Counted from the first letter of the stretch, positions 43,661 through 59,668 are shown. The stretch is 64,000 nt of DNA from Enterobacter dykesii (GCF_008364625.2 NZ_CP126604.1:930001-994000); one strand, 5' to 3'. Program-made: numbers and translations. Notes: generated by a model from the sequence alone, not told the origin.

Positions 43661-43690
43661 AAAAAGCCCGGTTTAACCGGGCTTTTTTTT
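43661..43690. terminator. Bidirectional terminator between yajQ and yajR
   Basis: AAGCCCGG and CCGGGCTT form the stem around TTTAA, with A and T runs outside, between convergent genes. The T-run touches the yajR stop codon. Confidence 0.93.
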
Positions 43691-45051
43691 CACGCTTTGA
43701 GCGCCTGCTCGACCTCGAAGCGGTTGGTCATTTTACTGTCTATTTTGACGTAAGCGCTGCGCTCTTCCGGAACGATGAGCACCTCTGTCACACCCTCTTT
43801 GGCTTCCAGACGCTGTTTCAGCCTATCGCTAATCTCAACATCATCCGGGATTTCTACCCGCAGGCTACTCACGTAGCGCGGCTCTTTCATGGTGCTGGCG
43901 ACCAGCAGCCAGACCGTCGCCAGTAGCGCACCGGCGAGAAACACGGTTTGTGAATCAAACAGGCCGTCCACCCAACCGCCGAGCGAGCCGCCGATCGCCA
44001 CGCCGAGAAACTGGCTGGTGGAGTAGATGCCCATCGCGGTGCCTTTATACCCGGCGGGGGACTCTTTACTGATCAGCGACGGGAGCAGCGCTTCCATCAG
44101 GTTAAAGGCCAGGAAGAACAGCTGTACGCCGGCAATCAGCTCCCAGAAGTGCGGGCCGGCACCCCAGAGCACAATTTCGGCAATCAGCAGGACCGCCACG
44201 CAGCCCACGAAGACGCGCTTCATTTTGCGCTTCACTTCGGCGTAGATGATGAACGGCACGACGGAAACAAACGAAATCAGCATCGTGACCAGATAGATTT
44301 TCCAGTGCTCAGCCGCCGGGAAACCCGCTGCGGCCAGCTGGCCGGGCAGGGCGACAAAGGTGGACATCAGAAGGATGTGCAGGCACATAATGCCAAAATT
44401 CAGCTTAAGCAGGCGCGGCTCGACAATCACTTCGCTGAAGCAGCCTTTTACCATCCCCGATTCACGGTTCAGAACGTGGTTTTTGCTGTCCGGCACGACC
44501 CACAGGGTTAAGGCAATACCGATGGTCGCCAGCACGGCAATCATCCAGAACAGGGCGTGCAGACCCAGCGTGTGCGTAATGATGGGGCCCAGCACCATTG
44601 CAATCGCAAAGGTCACGCCAAAGCTCACGCCGATGAACGCCATCGCTTTGGTGCGGTTCTGCTCGCGGGTTAAGTCGGACAGCAGCGCCATCACCGCGGC
44701 GGCAATCGCGCCGGAACCCTGCAGGGCGCGGCCGAGAATAATCCCCCAGATGGAGTGGGAGAGGGCGGCAATCACGCTTCCGAGCACAAAGACCAGCAGC
44801 CCGCCGACGATCAGCGGCTTTCGGCCCACCCGGTCAGAGAGCAGGCCAAAGGGGATCTGGAAAACCGCCTGCGCCAGACCGTAGATGCCGATTGCGAGGC
44901 CAATGAGCGCCTCGCTGGCCCCCTGCAGCGCCATACCGTACGTGGTCAGAACAGGCAGGACCATAAACATGCCAAGCATCCGTAGCGAGAAGACAGTCCC
45001 TAAGCCCCAGGTCGCGCGAAGCTCGCCTGGCGTCATTTTATAATCGTTCAT
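43690..45051 (-). CDS. yajR: MFS transporter YajR
   Basis: A 12-segment major facilitator superfamily protein of 453 residues with a cytosolic C-terminal ferredoxin-like YAM domain (about 385-453), the hallmark of YajR. The motif between segments 2 and 3 (GLLSDRVGRKPL) is the MFS motif A. The substrate is unknown. The ATG at 45051 follows GAGG with good spacing; the ORF extends two codons further. Confidence 0.95.
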   Translation of the reverse strand: MNDYKMTPGELRATWGLGTVFSLRMLGMFMVLPVLTTYGMALQGASEALIGLAIGIYGLAQAVFQIPFGLLSDRVGRKPLIVGGLLVFVLGSVIAALSHSIWGIILGRALQGSGAIAAAVMALLSDLTREQNRTKAMAFIGVSFGVTFAIAMVLGPIITHTLGLHALFWMIAVLATIGIALTLWVVPDSKNHVLNRESGMVKGCFSEVIVEPRLLKLNFGIMCLHILLMSTFVALPGQLAAAGFPAAEHWKIYLVTMLISFVSVVPFIIYAEVKRKMKRVFVGCVAVLLIAEIVLWGAGPHFWELIAGVQLFFLAFNLMEALLPSLISKESPAGYKGTAMGIYSTSQFLGVAIGGSLGGWVDGLFDSQTVFLAGALLATVWLLVASTMKEPRYVSSLRVEIPDDVEISDRLKQRLEAKEGVTEVLIVPEERSAYVKIDSKMTNRFEVEQALKA

Positions 45052-45157
45052 TACCACCTCAGTTCAAAAGCAGGCCATAGTGTAGTGCGGGGAAGGGGCG
45101 GGGTAAATAAAGGGTTATTTAACAAATATTACATGCGTTATTAGTAGATTCAGTGAA

Positions 45158-45186
45158 TAAAAAAGGGTGCCGAAGCACCCCTTTAT
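45158..45186 (-). terminator. cyo operon terminator
   Basis: GGGTGC (45165-45170) pairs with GCACCC (45175-45180) around CGAA, with a T-run on the minus strand. It lies just after the cyoE stop. Confidence 0.88.
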
Positions 45187-45200
45187 TGACCTGTTTTGGC

Positions 45201-46088
45201 TTACCAGACGTAAGTCAGCAGGTTGTGTGAATCTGGCACCATGAAGTCCACGGACATCATCACGGACAGCGAGGTGATGGCCACAATCGAGAACACAAAC
45301 AGTTTGCGCGCCCAGACCTTGTCATCTTCCACTTTGTAACCGCGCAGCGCCATACCGAGCCACCAGACGCTCACCGCAGCCGCTACCGCCAGATATTTAT
45401 ATCCAGCGTAACCACCCAGAGAGAGCATCAGCGTTGCCACGGCAAAGGCGATGATGTACAGCGTGATGTGGTTCTTGGCAACGGAAATGCCTTTCACGAC
45501 CGGCAGAACCGGGATGTTCGCTGCCTGATAATCCTTAAAGCGGAAAATCGCGATGGCATAGGAGTGCGGCATCTGCCACAGGCTAAAGATAGCCAGCAGG
45601 ATCAGCGCACCGCTGTCGAACTCGTTCGTGACCGCGCAGTAGCCAATCACCGGCGGCGCAGCGCCGGAGAGAGAACCAATCAGCGTGCCGTAGACGGAGT
45701 GGCGTTTCATATACAGGCTATAGACGCCCACATACACCACGAACCCCATCACCCCCAGCCAGCAGGCCAGCGGGTTAGCACCAAACCACAGCAGCATAAA
45801 GCCAGCAATACCCAGCAAGGTGGCGTACACCAGCGAGACGGAAGGGGCGATCAGGCCTTTCACCAGCACCCGATTTTTGGTCCTTTCCATCTTCTTGTCG
45901 ATATCCATGTCGATGTAGTTGTTAAATACACAACCGGACGCAACAACCAGTGACACACCGACCAGCGTGTAGATAAAGAGGGTGTAATCAATGCTGCCCT
46001 TAGAGGCCAGCAGGAACCCTCCGATCACGGAGATCAGGTTGCCAAAGATGATGCCTGGTTTCGTTACTTGCAGGTATTGCTTAAACAT
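45201..46088 (-). CDS. cyoE: Protoheme IX farnesyltransferase CyoE (heme O synthase)
   Basis: Adds a farnesyl chain to heme B to make heme O for the cytochrome bo3 site encoded by the same operon. The 295-residue UbiA-family protein has about nine membrane segments and the Asp-rich motif [18 protein letters not shown] near 75-92. Start at 46088 ([12 protein letters not shown]) matches E. coli; it is 11 bases after cyoD. Confidence 0.97.
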   Translation of the reverse strand: MFKQYLQVTKPGIIFGNLISVIGGFLLASKGSIDYTLFIYTLVGVSLVVASGCVFNNYIDMDIDKKMERTKNRVLVKGLIAPSVSLVYATLLGIAGFMLLWFGANPLACWLGVMGFVVYVGVYSLYMKRHSVYGTLIGSLSGAAPPVIGYCAVTNEFDSGALILLAIFSLWQMPHSYAIAIFRFKDYQAANIPVLPVVKGISVAKNHITLYIIAFAVATLMLSLGGYAGYKYLAVAAAVSVWWLGMALRGYKVEDDKVWARKLFVFSIVAITSLSVMMSVDFMVPDSHNLLTYVW

Positions 46089-46099
46089 ACTCGCCGCTC

Positions 46100-46425
46100 T
46101 TAGTGAACCATCATGTTGTAGTTGAGGTTCCACATAATCCAGATGGAACCGACTACCAGGATAGCGATGATAATCACGGTAAAGATAAAGGCGGTCATAT
46201 TCCAGCCTTCATCGGACTTGGTGTTCATGTGCAGGAAGCAAACCAGATGCACCAGAATCTGAATCACCGCGGTCACCAGGATTGCACCCAGGATAACCGG
46301 CTTAGACGCAGAACCGCTCATCACCATCCAGAACGGGATCACCGTCAGGATGATCGACAGGATGAAACCTGTCATGTAGGTTTTTACGCTGCCGTGGGAA
46401 GCGCCATGATCGTTTGAATGACTCA

Positions 46426-46426
<1 letters not shown>
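46100..46426 (-). CDS. cyoD: Cytochrome bo3 ubiquinol oxidase subunit IV
   Basis: A 108-residue inner-membrane subunit with three membrane segments; it assists assembly of the copper site of CyoB. The start ([12 protein letters not shown]) shares one base with the cyoC stop (TAATG), so translation is coupled. The longer upstream frame lies inside cyoC and is ignored. Confidence 0.96.
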
Positions 46427-49985
<3,559 letters not shown>

Positions 49986-50463
49986 TTAACGACCTCAATT
50001 CCACGGAGTCTGGTGGCGTTTAAAGTGTGCGGGCATTTTACGGGAAGGTTACATTACTGTAAACATCATTAGGCCTGTGTCAGGAAGGTGTTACCGGGTT
50101 CTGCCGCACGTGTCACAAGTGTTGCAAATTATGTCGCTTTTTATGACCGAAGCCGCATGTCATGGGCTTTATAACGAAAGGACCCCCAAGCATACCTTAA
50201 AAGGGGCAATTGGTATAACCATTGTTGAAAATAAACAAAAAATTAACAATTAATTATCAATAAAAAGACATCTGAAAAACGAAAAATCAAACTCTCGGAT
50301 GCTGAATCGTTTAATGAAAAATAGCGTTTTGGAATGGGAGCCAATAATTTCCAAATCCTATCCCGCACAAAACAACAAATATTTTTTTTAGCGGTTGGTG
50401 GCTATTTCGCCGTTATAATTGCGGTTAGTGATTACAACGGGAAATAACCTTTCGCTTTTTTCT
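49986..50463 (-). promoter_or_regulatory. cyoA upstream region
   Basis: 478 bases between ampG and cyoA, both on the minus strand, without a gene. It holds the ArcA-like site at 50230-50258 and a short inverted repeat, GTTACA-TTAC-TGTAAAC, near 50047-50063. The A/T-rich block from about 50210 to 50400 is consistent with the main promoter. I do not see a clear hairpin terminator for ampG. Confidence 0.6.
50230..50258 (-). promoter_or_regulatory. ArcA-like site, three direct repeats
   Basis: On the minus strand three heptamers, GATAATT (50252-50258), GTTAATT (50241-50247) and GTTTATT (50230-50236), lie exactly 11 bases apart. This is the pattern of ArcA sites (GTTAATT-type repeats at 11-base spacing). 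ArcA represses cyo in E. coli when oxygen is low. Confidence 0.75.
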
Positions 50464-51939
50464 TCAGGTCAGCTGGATTTTACGCAACGCCATGAAATCA
50501 AGCAGACCTCCGGTCAGGATCCCGGCGATAGCAAGCAGGGCGCCTGCGTCCAGCAGAAGTGCTTCGAAAGGGAGTACCAGAGAGGTGCTGGCATTGATAA
50601 TAAGCACCACAAGCCAGAGCGCCAGAGCAGTGCAGCCCGCCATTAACAGACGTAGCGCAAAACGGTAGGCGCGGCGATATTCGGTGCGCGGCATAAAATG
50701 TTCTGTCCGCTGGGTATATTCCAGCGTCTGACGGCAGACCAGCAGCAATAAAATTCCCGGCACTGCAGCCACGACCGAGAAGAGATAAAATGTTGGCCAG
50801 CCGTGGGCTTCGACGAACCAGCCGGCAATCGGGCCAACGTACACGCGGCCAACGGCGGAGAGCGCCGAGAGCAGCGCGAACTGGGTAGCGGAAAACGACT
50901 TGTTGCACAGGGTCATCAGCAGGGCGACAAACGCCGCGGTGCCCATGCCGCCACAGAGGTTTTCGAAGAACACCGCCGCGGCCATGCTGATCGTATGTTT
51001 GTCGGTAATCGACAGCAGCCAGTAGCCTGCGTTAGAGGCGCCCTGAAGGATGCCGAAAATCAGCAGCGCGCGGAACAGCGTCAGGCGCTGCATCAGCACG
51101 CCGCCATAAAGCGCGCCGACAATGGTCGCAAACAGCCCCAGCGTTTTATTCACCACACCCACTTCACCGGCATCAAAACCGACACCCCTGATCAGGAAGG
51201 TGGTGGTGAGGCTCATGGCAAATGCGTCGCCCAGCTTATAAAGAACGATAAGCAGCAGGATCAGCCAGGCGTTGTTGCGGCCAAAGAAGTCTCGGAGCGG
51301 TTCGGCGACGGCCTGCTCCAGCGAGCGGGGAACCGGGATGATGTCACTCGGTTCGGGCGCGAACAGCGTCGCGATAATGCAGGGGATCAGCAGGGCGGCC
51401 ATCAGCCAGTACATGCCCTGCCAGCCGAGGTAACGATCTGCCAGCCACAGCGCCAGCCCGCCGGAGACCAGCATCCCGAGGCGATAGCCCAGCACGCTGA
51501 TTGCCGCGCCGGCGCCGCGCTCTTCCGCAGGTAGCACGTCCGTCTTCCAGGCATCGAACACGATATCCTGAGAGGCGGAACAGAAGGCAATCACCACCGC
51601 AAGCGCCGCCATCCAGCGAAGCTGGGTGGTGGGTTCAAGAAATCCCATCGCCGCGATGGCCAGCAGCAGCAGGATCTGCGTCATTACTAACCAGCCGCGT
51701 CGACGCCCGAGGAAAGGCGGCGTGTAGCGATCCATGACCGGAGACCACAGGAACTTAAAGACATAGGCCTGGCCGACAAGCGAGAAGAAACCAATGGTTT
51801 TAAGATCGATGTTCTCAACCGTCATCCACGCCTGAAGCGTGCCGGAAGTGAGCGCGAGGGGTAAACCCGAGGCGAAGCCGAGGATCAGCAGAATCGCTGA
51901 TTTCGGTTGCTGGAAAATGCGTAAGTAATGGCTGGACAT
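50464..51939 (-). CDS. ampG: Muropeptide MFS transporter AmpG
   Basis: Imports GlcNAc-anhydroMurNAc-peptides from the periplasm for cell-wall recycling; in Enterobacter-type bacteria this flow also controls AmpC beta-lactamase through AmpR. The 491-residue protein has about 14 membrane segments and the MFS-type motif DRYTPPFLGRRRG near 70. The length matches E. coli AmpG. It is 46 bases downstream of yajG. Confidence 0.97.
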   Translation of the reverse strand: MSSHYLRIFQQPKSAILLILGFASGLPLALTSGTLQAWMTVENIDLKTIGFFSLVGQAYVFKFLWSPVMDRYTPPFLGRRRGWLVMTQILLLLAIAAMGFLEPTTQLRWMAALAVVIAFCSASQDIVFDAWKTDVLPAEERGAGAAISVLGYRLGMLVSGGLALWLADRYLGWQGMYWLMAALLIPCIIATLFAPEPSDIIPVPRSLEQAVAEPLRDFFGRNNAWLILLLIVLYKLGDAFAMSLTTTFLIRGVGFDAGEVGVVNKTLGLFATIVGALYGGVLMQRLTLFRALLIFGILQGASNAGYWLLSITDKHTISMAAAVFFENLCGGMGTAAFVALLMTLCNKSFSATQFALLSALSAVGRVYVGPIAGWFVEAHGWPTFYLFSVVAAVPGILLLLVCRQTLEYTQRTEHFMPRTEYRRAYRFALRLLMAGCTALALWLVVLIINASTSLVLPFEALLLDAGALLAIAGILTGGLLDFMALRKIQLT

Positions 51940-51985
51940 GTTCTTATAAAACTGACCCGGTGATACACCGGGTCAGAGAGCGGGA

Positions 51986-52564
51986 TTAACGCGCGTTCTG
52001 CTTGATGAAGTCGTGAATGCTGGTGTCCTGCGCCATATCGGCGATGGTGTCGGTCAGCACGCTGTTCACGGCGTTAGCAATGTTCTGGTTAGAAGCCTGG
52101 AAGGCACCTTCAACAGAGTAGCTGGCGCGGTAGTTTTTGGTCATCTTGTTGCCATTCTTCGCGGTGGCAATGATGGCGATATCCGCTTTGGTCGCGATGT
52201 TGTAGCGCACGTTGCCCTGAGACACGTCAGCGTACAGGTTGTTCACGATGATTTGCAGATCGACCGCGCCGCTTGGGCCAATCATGTAGCCGCGAGCGGT
52301 CATCTGTTTCTCCAGCACTTCCTGGAGCAGGAAGCGCAGGTCGCGGGAGGCGGTGAGGGTAACCTGCTGGTTATCGCGGGTCACTTTTGCCAGCGCCTGG
52401 TCCTGACGCTGATCGGCACCGTTAATGCTCACGGTGACGCCCATCAGGCTTGGGTCCTGCTGAGGCAGGGTGATTTTTGGTGAGACATCAATGGTGGTAG
52501 GCGGAGTAGCACAGCCTGCCAGCATAAAAAGGGCTACCAACGGAAAGAAGAGTTTTTTTAACAT
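51986..52564 (-). CDS. yajG: Lipoprotein YajG
   Basis: A 192-residue lipoprotein of unknown function. The signal peptide ends in the lipobox LAGC with Cys18. It aligns along its length with E. coli YajG from MLKKLFFPL at 52564; an 18-codon extension upstream is not supported. It precedes ampG, probably in one transcript. Confidence 0.93.
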   Translation of the reverse strand: MLKKLFFPLVALFMLAGCATPPTTIDVSPKITLPQQDPSLMGVTVSINGADQRQDQALAKVTRDNQQVTLTASRDLRFLLQEVLEKQMTARGYMIGPSGAVDLQIIVNNLYADVSQGNVRYNIATKADIAIIATAKNGNKMTKNYRASYSVEGAFQASNQNIANAVNSVLTDTIADMAQDTSIHDFIKQNAR

Positions 52565-52869
52565 TTTCGGGTTCTCAACGAATCGTAAGCATATAAAGAG
52601 AAAAATTGCCGCCATCATAACATCGCCAACGGCGAGGGGAAGTGGTCAACGCATGTAAATTCATCGCCTTGTCCGAAAACTGACCAGTTCACCGTTTTTC
52701 CCAATCCGTGTATGACAAAAGGTATGAGTCTCACAGTGAACTTCATTCGTTTGAATGAGAAAATCAGACGAAAGCTAAATATTTGTTGTCAAGGTGTAAT
52801 GGAAACGGTAAAAGCGGCTAACATTTAAAGGGATGGGTGACATCCTGGCGTTGTCGGAGGAGTAATTTC
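52565..52869. promoter_or_regulatory. Divergent yajG/bolA control region
   Basis: 305 bases without a gene. A gearbox-like -10, CGGCTAAC, at 52815-52822 resembles the E. coli bolA P1 -10 (CGGCTAGT), which drives growth-rate- and RpoS-dependent expression. yajG and ampG start from the other side. Nothing else distinct is seen. Confidence 0.5.
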
Positions 52870-53187
52870 ATGATGATACGTGAGCATATAGAAGATAAAT
52901 TAAGGGCAGCGTTCAACCCTGTGTTCCTCGAAGTCGTCGACGAAAGCTATCGTCATAACGTGCCGGCAGGTTCTGAAAGCCACTTTAAAGTGGTTCTGGT
53001 TAGCGATCGCTTCACGGGAGAACGTTTCCTGAATCGACACCGCTTGATCTACAGCACCTTGACGGAAGAACTCTCCACGACCGTGCATGCGCTGGCACTG
53101 CATACCTACACCATTAAGGAATGGGAAGGCCTGCAGGATACGGTCTTCGCATCACCGCCCTGTCGCGGAGCAGGCACTATCGCCTGA
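52870..53187 (+). CDS. bolA: Transcriptional regulator BolA
   Basis: A 105-residue DNA-binding and iron-sulfur-partner protein induced in stationary phase and stress; it affects cell shape and biofilm genes in E. coli and binds monothiol glutaredoxins. The conserved His and segment [20 protein letters not shown] are present. The start is the ATG at 52870, 13 bases past a GGAGGAG ribosome site. Confidence 0.96.
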   Translation: MMIREHIEDKLRAAFNPVFLEVVDESYRHNVPAGSESHFKVVLVSDRFTGERFLNRHRLIYSTLTEELSTTVHALALHTYTIKEWEGLQDTVFASPPCRGAGTIA

Positions 53188-54816
<1,629 letters not shown>

Positions 54817-54846
54817 TTTCGCCCCAACGGTTTAAAGTTTGAACAG

Positions 54847-54880
54847 AAAACCCGTTGCCTTGCGGCAGCGGGTTTTTTTT
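54847..54880 (+). terminator. tig terminator
   Basis: AAACCCG...TGCC pairs with GGCA...CGGGTTT around a short loop, followed by eight T residues. Confidence 0.92.
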
Positions 54881-54952
54881 ATCGCAGCGATAGCCCAGGA
54901 AGAGTGCTAAAACGCCCTTTCGGTGTTAGCGTAACAACAAAAGGTTGTTATG

Positions 54953-54981
54953 CTTGAAATAGGGCACTGTGAACCCCATAA
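54953..54981 (+). promoter_or_regulatory. Sigma-32 promoter of clpPX
   Basis: CTTGAAA (54953-54959) and CCCCATAA (54974-54981), separated by 14 bases, match the heat-shock sigma-32 consensus closely. E. coli clpP has a heat-shock promoter at this position. Confidence 0.88.
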
Positions 54982-55076
54982 GTACGTAATCATGATGAAT
55001 GAGACTGGCTGATAATCCGTCCGTAAGGTTACAATCAGTACAGCAGGTGTTTTCAATTTTGATCCAGGAGACGGAA

Positions 55077-55700
55077 ATGTCATACAGTGGCGAACGAGAT
55101 AACTTTGCACCCCATATGGCTCTGGTGCCAATGGTTATTGAACAGACCTCACGTGGTGAGCGTTCTTTTGATATCTATTCCCGTCTGCTCAAGGAACGCG
55201 TTATCTTTCTGACCGGCCAGGTGGAAGACCACATGGCTAACCTGATCGTGGCGCAGATGCTGTTTCTGGAAGCGGAAAACCCGGAAAAAGACATTTACCT
55301 GTACATTAACTCCCCGGGTGGCGTGATTACAGCAGGTATGTCCATTTATGACACCATGCAATTCATCAAGCCTGATGTAAGCACTATCTGTATGGGTCAG
55401 GCTGCATCTATGGGCGCGTTCCTGTTAACAGCAGGGGCGAAAGGTAAGCGTTTCTGCTTGCCAAATTCCCGCGTGATGATTCACCAGCCGCTGGGCGGTT
55501 ACCAGGGGCAGGCGACGGATATCGAAATCCACGCCCGCGAAATTCTGAAAGTAAAAGCGCGCATGAATGAACTTATGGCGCAGCATACGGGTCAACCACT
55601 CGAGCAGATCGAGCGCGATACCGAGCGCGATCGCTTCCTCTCTGCTCCAGAGGCAGTTGAGTACGGCTTAGTCGACTCCGTGTTGACCCATCGTAATTGA
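55077..55700 (+). CDS. clpP: ATP-dependent Clp protease proteolytic subunit
   Basis: Forms the 14-mer barrel that degrades proteins delivered by ClpX or ClpA. The 207-residue precursor includes the N-terminal propeptide that E. coli ClpP removes. The catalytic Ser111 (GQAASMGAF), His136 (MIHQPLGG) and Asp185 are in place. The ATG at 55077 after GGAG matches E. coli; an upstream in-frame extension is not used. Confidence 0.98.
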   Translation: MSYSGERDNFAPHMALVPMVIEQTSRGERSFDIYSRLLKERVIFLTGQVEDHMANLIVAQMLFLEAENPEKDIYLYINSPGGVITAGMSIYDTMQFIKPDVSTICMGQAASMGAFLLTAGAKGKRFCLPNSRVMIHQPLGGYQGQATDIEIHAREILKVKARMNELMAQHTGQPLEQIERDTERDRFLSAPEAVEYGLVDSVLTHRN

Positions 55701-55826
55701 TGCCCGCGACGCGAGTGTGCCGCTATACTAAGGTAGGGCGGCACGCTGCTGATTGCAGCTTGCGTCTTAGAATGGCATTTGCGTCGTCATGTGCGGCACA
55801 AAGAACTTAAAAAGAGGTTTGGACTC

Positions 55827-57101
55827 ATGACAGATAAACGCAAAGATGGTTCGGGCAAACTGCTGTACTGCTCTTTTTGCGGCAAAAGCCAGCATGAAGT
55901 GCGTAAACTGATTGCCGGGCCGTCCGTGTATATCTGCGACGAATGTGTCGATTTATGTAACGACATCATTCGCGAAGAGATTAAAGAAGTCGCACCGCAC
56001 CGTGAGCGCAGCGCGCTGCCAACGCCGCATGAAATTCGTCATCACCTTGACGACTACGTCATCGGACAGGAGCAGGCCAAGAAAGTGCTAGCGGTAGCGG
56101 TCTATAACCACTACAAACGTCTGCGTAACGGCGACACCAGCAATGGCGTAGAACTGGGTAAAAGTAACATTCTGCTGATCGGCCCAACCGGTTCCGGTAA
56201 AACGCTGCTGGCTGAAACCCTGGCGCGTCTGCTTGATGTTCCGTTCACGATGGCGGATGCCACCACCCTGACCGAGGCCGGTTATGTGGGTGAGGACGTC
56301 GAAAACATCATCCAGAAACTGCTGCAGAAGTGCGATTACGACGTACAGAAAGCGCAGCGCGGGATTGTGTACATCGATGAGATCGACAAGATCTCCCGTA
56401 AATCAGACAACCCGTCCATTACCCGTGACGTATCGGGTGAAGGCGTACAGCAGGCGCTGCTGAAACTGATTGAAGGTACGGTTGCCGCCGTTCCGCCACA
56501 GGGTGGTCGTAAACATCCGCAGCAGGAGTTCCTGCAGGTTGATACCTCCAAGATCCTGTTCATCTGTGGCGGTGCGTTTGCTGGTCTGGACAAAGTCATC
56601 TCCCACCGTGTTGAAACCGGCTCCGGCATTGGTTTTGGCGCAACGGTGAAATCGACGTCCGAAAAACCAAACGAAGGCGAACTGCTGTCTCAGGTTGAAC
56701 CGGAAGATCTGATCAAATTCGGTCTGATCCCTGAATTCATCGGCCGTCTGCCGGTTGTGGCAACGCTGAATGAGCTGAGCGAAGACGCGCTGATCCAGAT
56801 CCTGAAAGAGCCGAAAAATGCGCTGACCAAGCAGTACCAGGCGCTGTTCAATCTGGAAGGCGTTGATCTGGAATTCCGCGACGAAGCGCTGGATGCGATT
56901 GCCAAGAAAGCGATGGTTCGTAAAACCGGTGCCCGTGGTCTGCGTTCAATTGTTGAAGCGGCACTGCTCGACACCATGTACGATCTCCCATCAATGGAAG
57001 ACGTTGAGAAAGTGGTGATTGACGAGTCCGTCATTAGCGGTCAAACCAAACCGCTGCTGATTTACGGCAAACCGGAAGCGCAGCAGGCATCTGGCGAATA
57101 A
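55827..57101 (+). CDS. clpX: ATP-dependent unfoldase ClpX
   Basis: Hexameric AAA+ unfoldase that feeds ClpP. The 424-residue protein has the N-terminal zinc domain with CSFC (15-18) and CDEC (37-40), the Walker A GPTGSGKT (near 118), the sensor and IGF loop (about 266-270, seen as SGIGFG). The start is ATG at 55827 ([11 protein letters not shown]). It is 126 bases after clpP, most likely co-transcribed. Confidence 0.98.
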   Translation: MTDKRKDGSGKLLYCSFCGKSQHEVRKLIAGPSVYICDECVDLCNDIIREEIKEVAPHRERSALPTPHEIRHHLDDYVIGQEQAKKVLAVAVYNHYKRLRNGDTSNGVELGKSNILLIGPTGSGKTLLAETLARLLDVPFTMADATTLTEAGYVGEDVENIIQKLLQKCDYDVQKAQRGIVYIDEIDKISRKSDNPSITRDVSGEGVQQALLKLIEGTVAAVPPQGGRKHPQQEFLQVDTSKILFICGGAFAGLDKVISHRVETGSGIGFGATVKSTSEKPNEGELLSQVEPEDLIKFGLIPEFIGRLPVVATLNELSEDALIQILKEPKNALTKQYQALFNLEGVDLEFRDEALDAIAKKAMVRKTGARGLRSIVEAALLDTMYDLPSMEDVEKVVIDESVISGQTKPLLIYGKPEAQQASGE

Positions 57102-57130
57102 TTAACCAAATCATACAAGCAGTTAATCAA

Positions 57131-57160
57131 AAAGGGGGGATTTTATCTCCCCTTTACTTT
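57131..57160 (+). terminator. clpX terminator
   Basis: AAAGGGG (57131-57137) and CCCCTTT (57149-57155) form a stem with a TTTTAT loop region, followed by a T-rich run. In E. coli a small RNA (SraA) has been reported from the clpX-lon gap; I could not confirm a homologue here. Confidence 0.75.
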
Positions 57161-57175
57161 TTCCGTATTCATAGC

Positions 57176-57203
57176 GTTGAATGTGTGGGAAACATCCCCA
57201 TAT
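57176..57203 (+). promoter_or_regulatory. Sigma-32 promoter of lon
   Basis: GTTGAAT (57176-57182) and CCCCATAT (57196-57203), 13 bases apart, correspond to the heat-shock promoter of E. coli lon. It places lon with clpPX in the same heat-shock response. Confidence 0.82.
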
Positions 57204-57283
57204 ACTGGATACATGTTAATGGTTATGTGAAGCACAGTGACATGACCAGCTTACCTGGCGGACACTAACTAAGAGAGAGCTCT

Positions 57284-59638
57284 ATGAATCCTGAGCGTTC
57301 TGAACGCATTGAAATCCCCGTATTGCCGTTGCGCGATGTGGTGGTTTATCCGCACATGGTCATACCCTTATTTGTAGGGCGGGAAAAATCTATCCGTTGC
57401 CTCGAAGCCGCCATGGATCATGATAAAAAAATCATGCTGGTGGCGCAGAAAGAAGCATCAACGGATGAGCCGGGTGTAAACGATCTTTTCACCGTCGGGA
57501 CCGTGGCCTCTATTTTGCAGATGCTGAAGCTGCCTGACGGCACCGTGAAGGTGCTGGTAGAAGGCCTGCAGCGTGCGCGTATTACCACTCTGTCAGACGA
57601 CGGCGAACACTTCTCTGCAAAGGCAGAGTACCTTGATTCGCCTGAGCTTGATGAGCGCGAGCAGGAAGTGCTGGTGCGCACCGCGATTAGCCAGTTTGAA
57701 GGCTATATCAAGCTGAACAAGAAAATTCCACCAGAAGTGCTGACGTCGCTGAACAGCATCGACGATCCTGCGCGTCTGGCGGACACCATCGCTGCACATA
57801 TGCCGCTGAAGCTGGCTGACAAACAGTCCGTGCTGGAAATGTCCGACGTTAACGAACGTCTGGAATACCTGATGGCGATGATGGAGTCTGAAATCGATCT
57901 GCTGCAGGTTGAGAAGCGCATTCGCAACCGCGTCAAAAAGCAGATGGAGAAATCTCAGCGTGAGTACTATCTGAATGAGCAAATGAAGGCCATTCAGAAA
58001 GAACTGGGCGAGATGGACGACGCGCCGGACGAAAACGAAGCGCTGAAGCGTAAGATCGACGCGGCGAAGATGCCGAAAGAGGCGAAAGAGAAGGCCGAAG
58101 CAGAACTGCAGAAGCTGAAAATGATGTCTCCAATGTCGGCTGAAGCGACCGTTGTACGCGGCTACATTGAGTGGATGGTGCAGGTTCCGTGGAACGCCCG
58201 CAGCAAGGTCAAAAAAGACCTGCGTCAGGCGCAGGAAATCCTGGATACCGATCACTACGGCCTGGAACGCGTGAAAGACCGCATTCTTGAGTACCTCGCG
58301 GTACAAAGCCGTGTAAACAAAATCAAGGGCCCAATTCTGTGCCTGGTAGGACCGCCGGGGGTAGGTAAAACCTCTCTGGGCCAGTCCATCGCCAAAGCGA
58401 CCGGACGTAAATATATCCGTATGGCGCTGGGTGGCGTACGCGATGAAGCGGAAATCCGCGGTCACCGCCGTACCTACATCGGTTCTATGCCGGGTAAACT
58501 GATCCAGAAGATGGCGAAAGTGGGGGTTAAAAACCCGCTGTTCCTGCTCGATGAAATCGACAAGATGTCGTCGGACATGCGTGGCGACCCTGCGTCTGCG
58601 CTGCTGGAAGTGCTTGATCCAGAACAAAACGTGGCGTTCAGCGATCACTACCTGGAAGTGGACTACGACCTGAGCGACGTGATGTTCGTGGCGACCTCCA
58701 ACTCCATGAACATTCCGGCCCCGCTGCTGGACCGTATGGAAGTGATCCGTCTCTCCGGCTATACCGAAGATGAGAAGCTGAACATCGCTAAGCAGCACCT
58801 GCTGCCGAAACAGATTGAGCGTAACGCGCTGAAAGCCAACGAACTGACCGTCGAGGACAGCGCGATTATCGGCATCATCCGCTATTACACCCGTGAAGCG
58901 GGCGTGCGTAGCCTCGAGCGTGAAATCTCGAAACTGTGCCGTAAAGCGGTGAAACAGCTGCTGCTGGATAAGAGCCTGAAACACATTGTGATTAACGGCG
59001 ACAATCTGCATGCCTATCTCGGCGTCCAGCGCTTCGACTACGGTCGTGCGGACAACGAAAACCGCGTTGGTCAGGTGACCGGCCTAGCATGGACGGAAGT
59101 GGGCGGCGATCTGCTGACCATCGAAACCGCCTGTGTGCCGGGCAAAGGCAAGCTGACCTACACCGGCTCGCTGGGTGAAGTGATGCAGGAATCCATCCAG
59201 GCGGCGCTGACCGTGGTGCGCGCGCGTGCGGAGAAACTGGGTATCAACTCTGATTTCTACGAAAAACGCGACATCCACGTGCACGTTCCGGAAGGGGCGA
59301 CGCCGAAAGATGGTCCAAGCGCGGGTATTGCCATGTGTACCGCTCTGGTTTCCTGCCTGACAGGTAACCCGGTGCGTGCCGATGTGGCAATGACCGGTGA
59401 AATTACGCTGCGTGGTCAGGTTCTGCCGATTGGGGGTTTAAAAGAAAAACTGCTGGCGGCACACCGTGGTGGGATCAAAACCGTATTGATCCCTTACGAA
59501 AACAAACGCGATCTGGAAGAGATTCCGGACAACGTGATTGCCGACCTGCAGATCCATCCTGTGAAGCGAATTGAGGAAGTTCTCAGTCTCGCACTGCAGA
59601 ATGAACCCTCCGGAATGCAGGTTGTAACCGCAAAATAG
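57284..59638 (+). CDS. lon: ATP-dependent protease Lon
   Basis: Degrades misfolded proteins and regulators such as SulA and RcsA. The 784-residue protein equals E. coli Lon: an N-terminal substrate domain with coiled coil (about 1-300), AAA+ domain with Walker [10 protein letters not shown] (near 356), and a C-terminal Ser-Lys protease domain with catalytic Ser679 in PKDGPSAGI and Lys722. It has a heat-shock promoter and its own terminator. Confidence 0.98.
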   Translation: MNPERSERIEIPVLPLRDVVVYPHMVIPLFVGREKSIRCLEAAMDHDKKIMLVAQKEASTDEPGVNDLFTVGTVASILQMLKLPDGTVKVLVEGLQRARITTLSDDGEHFSAKAEYLDSPELDEREQEVLVRTAISQFEGYIKLNKKIPPEVLTSLNSIDDPARLADTIAAHMPLKLADKQSVLEMSDVNERLEYLMAMMESEIDLLQVEKRIRNRVKKQMEKSQREYYLNEQMKAIQKELGEMDDAPDENEALKRKIDAAKMPKEAKEKAEAELQKLKMMSPMSAEATVVRGYIEWMVQVPWNARSKVKKDLRQAQEILDTDHYGLERVKDRILEYLAVQSRVNKIKGPILCLVGPPGVGKTSLGQSIAKATGRKYIRMALGGVRDEAEIRGHRRTYIGSMPGKLIQKMAKVGVKNPLFLLDEIDKMSSDMRGDPASALLEVLDPEQNVAFSDHYLEVDYDLSDVMFVATSNSMNIPAPLLDRMEVIRLSGYTEDEKLNIAKQHLLPKQIERNALKANELTVEDSAIIGIIRYYTREAGVRSLEREISKLCRKAVKQLLLDKSLKHIVINGDNLHAYLGVQRFDYGRADNENRVGQVTGLAWTEVGGDLLTIETACVPGKGKLTYTGSLGEVMQESIQAALTVVRARAEKLGINSDFYEKRDIHVHVPEGATPKDGPSAGIAMCTALVSCLTGNPVRADVAMTGEITLRGQVLPIGGLKEKLLAAHRGGIKTVLIPYENKRDLEEIPDNVIADLQIHPVKRIEEVLSLALQNEPSGMQVVTAK

Positions 59639-59668
59639 TGACCTCGCGCAAAGAGCGTCAATAAAAAC

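Noticed and set aside
54907..55131. 74-codon minus-strand frame over the clpP promoter
   Set aside because: Covers the sigma-32 promoter and clpP start and has no family match.
57102..57283. Homologue of the small RNA SraA between clpX and lon
   Set aside because: The gap holds a terminator and the lon promoter; I could not identify the RNA itself from the sequence.
57593..59011. 472-codon open frame opposite lon
   Set aside because: Shadow of lon with no recognisable domain or ribosome site.
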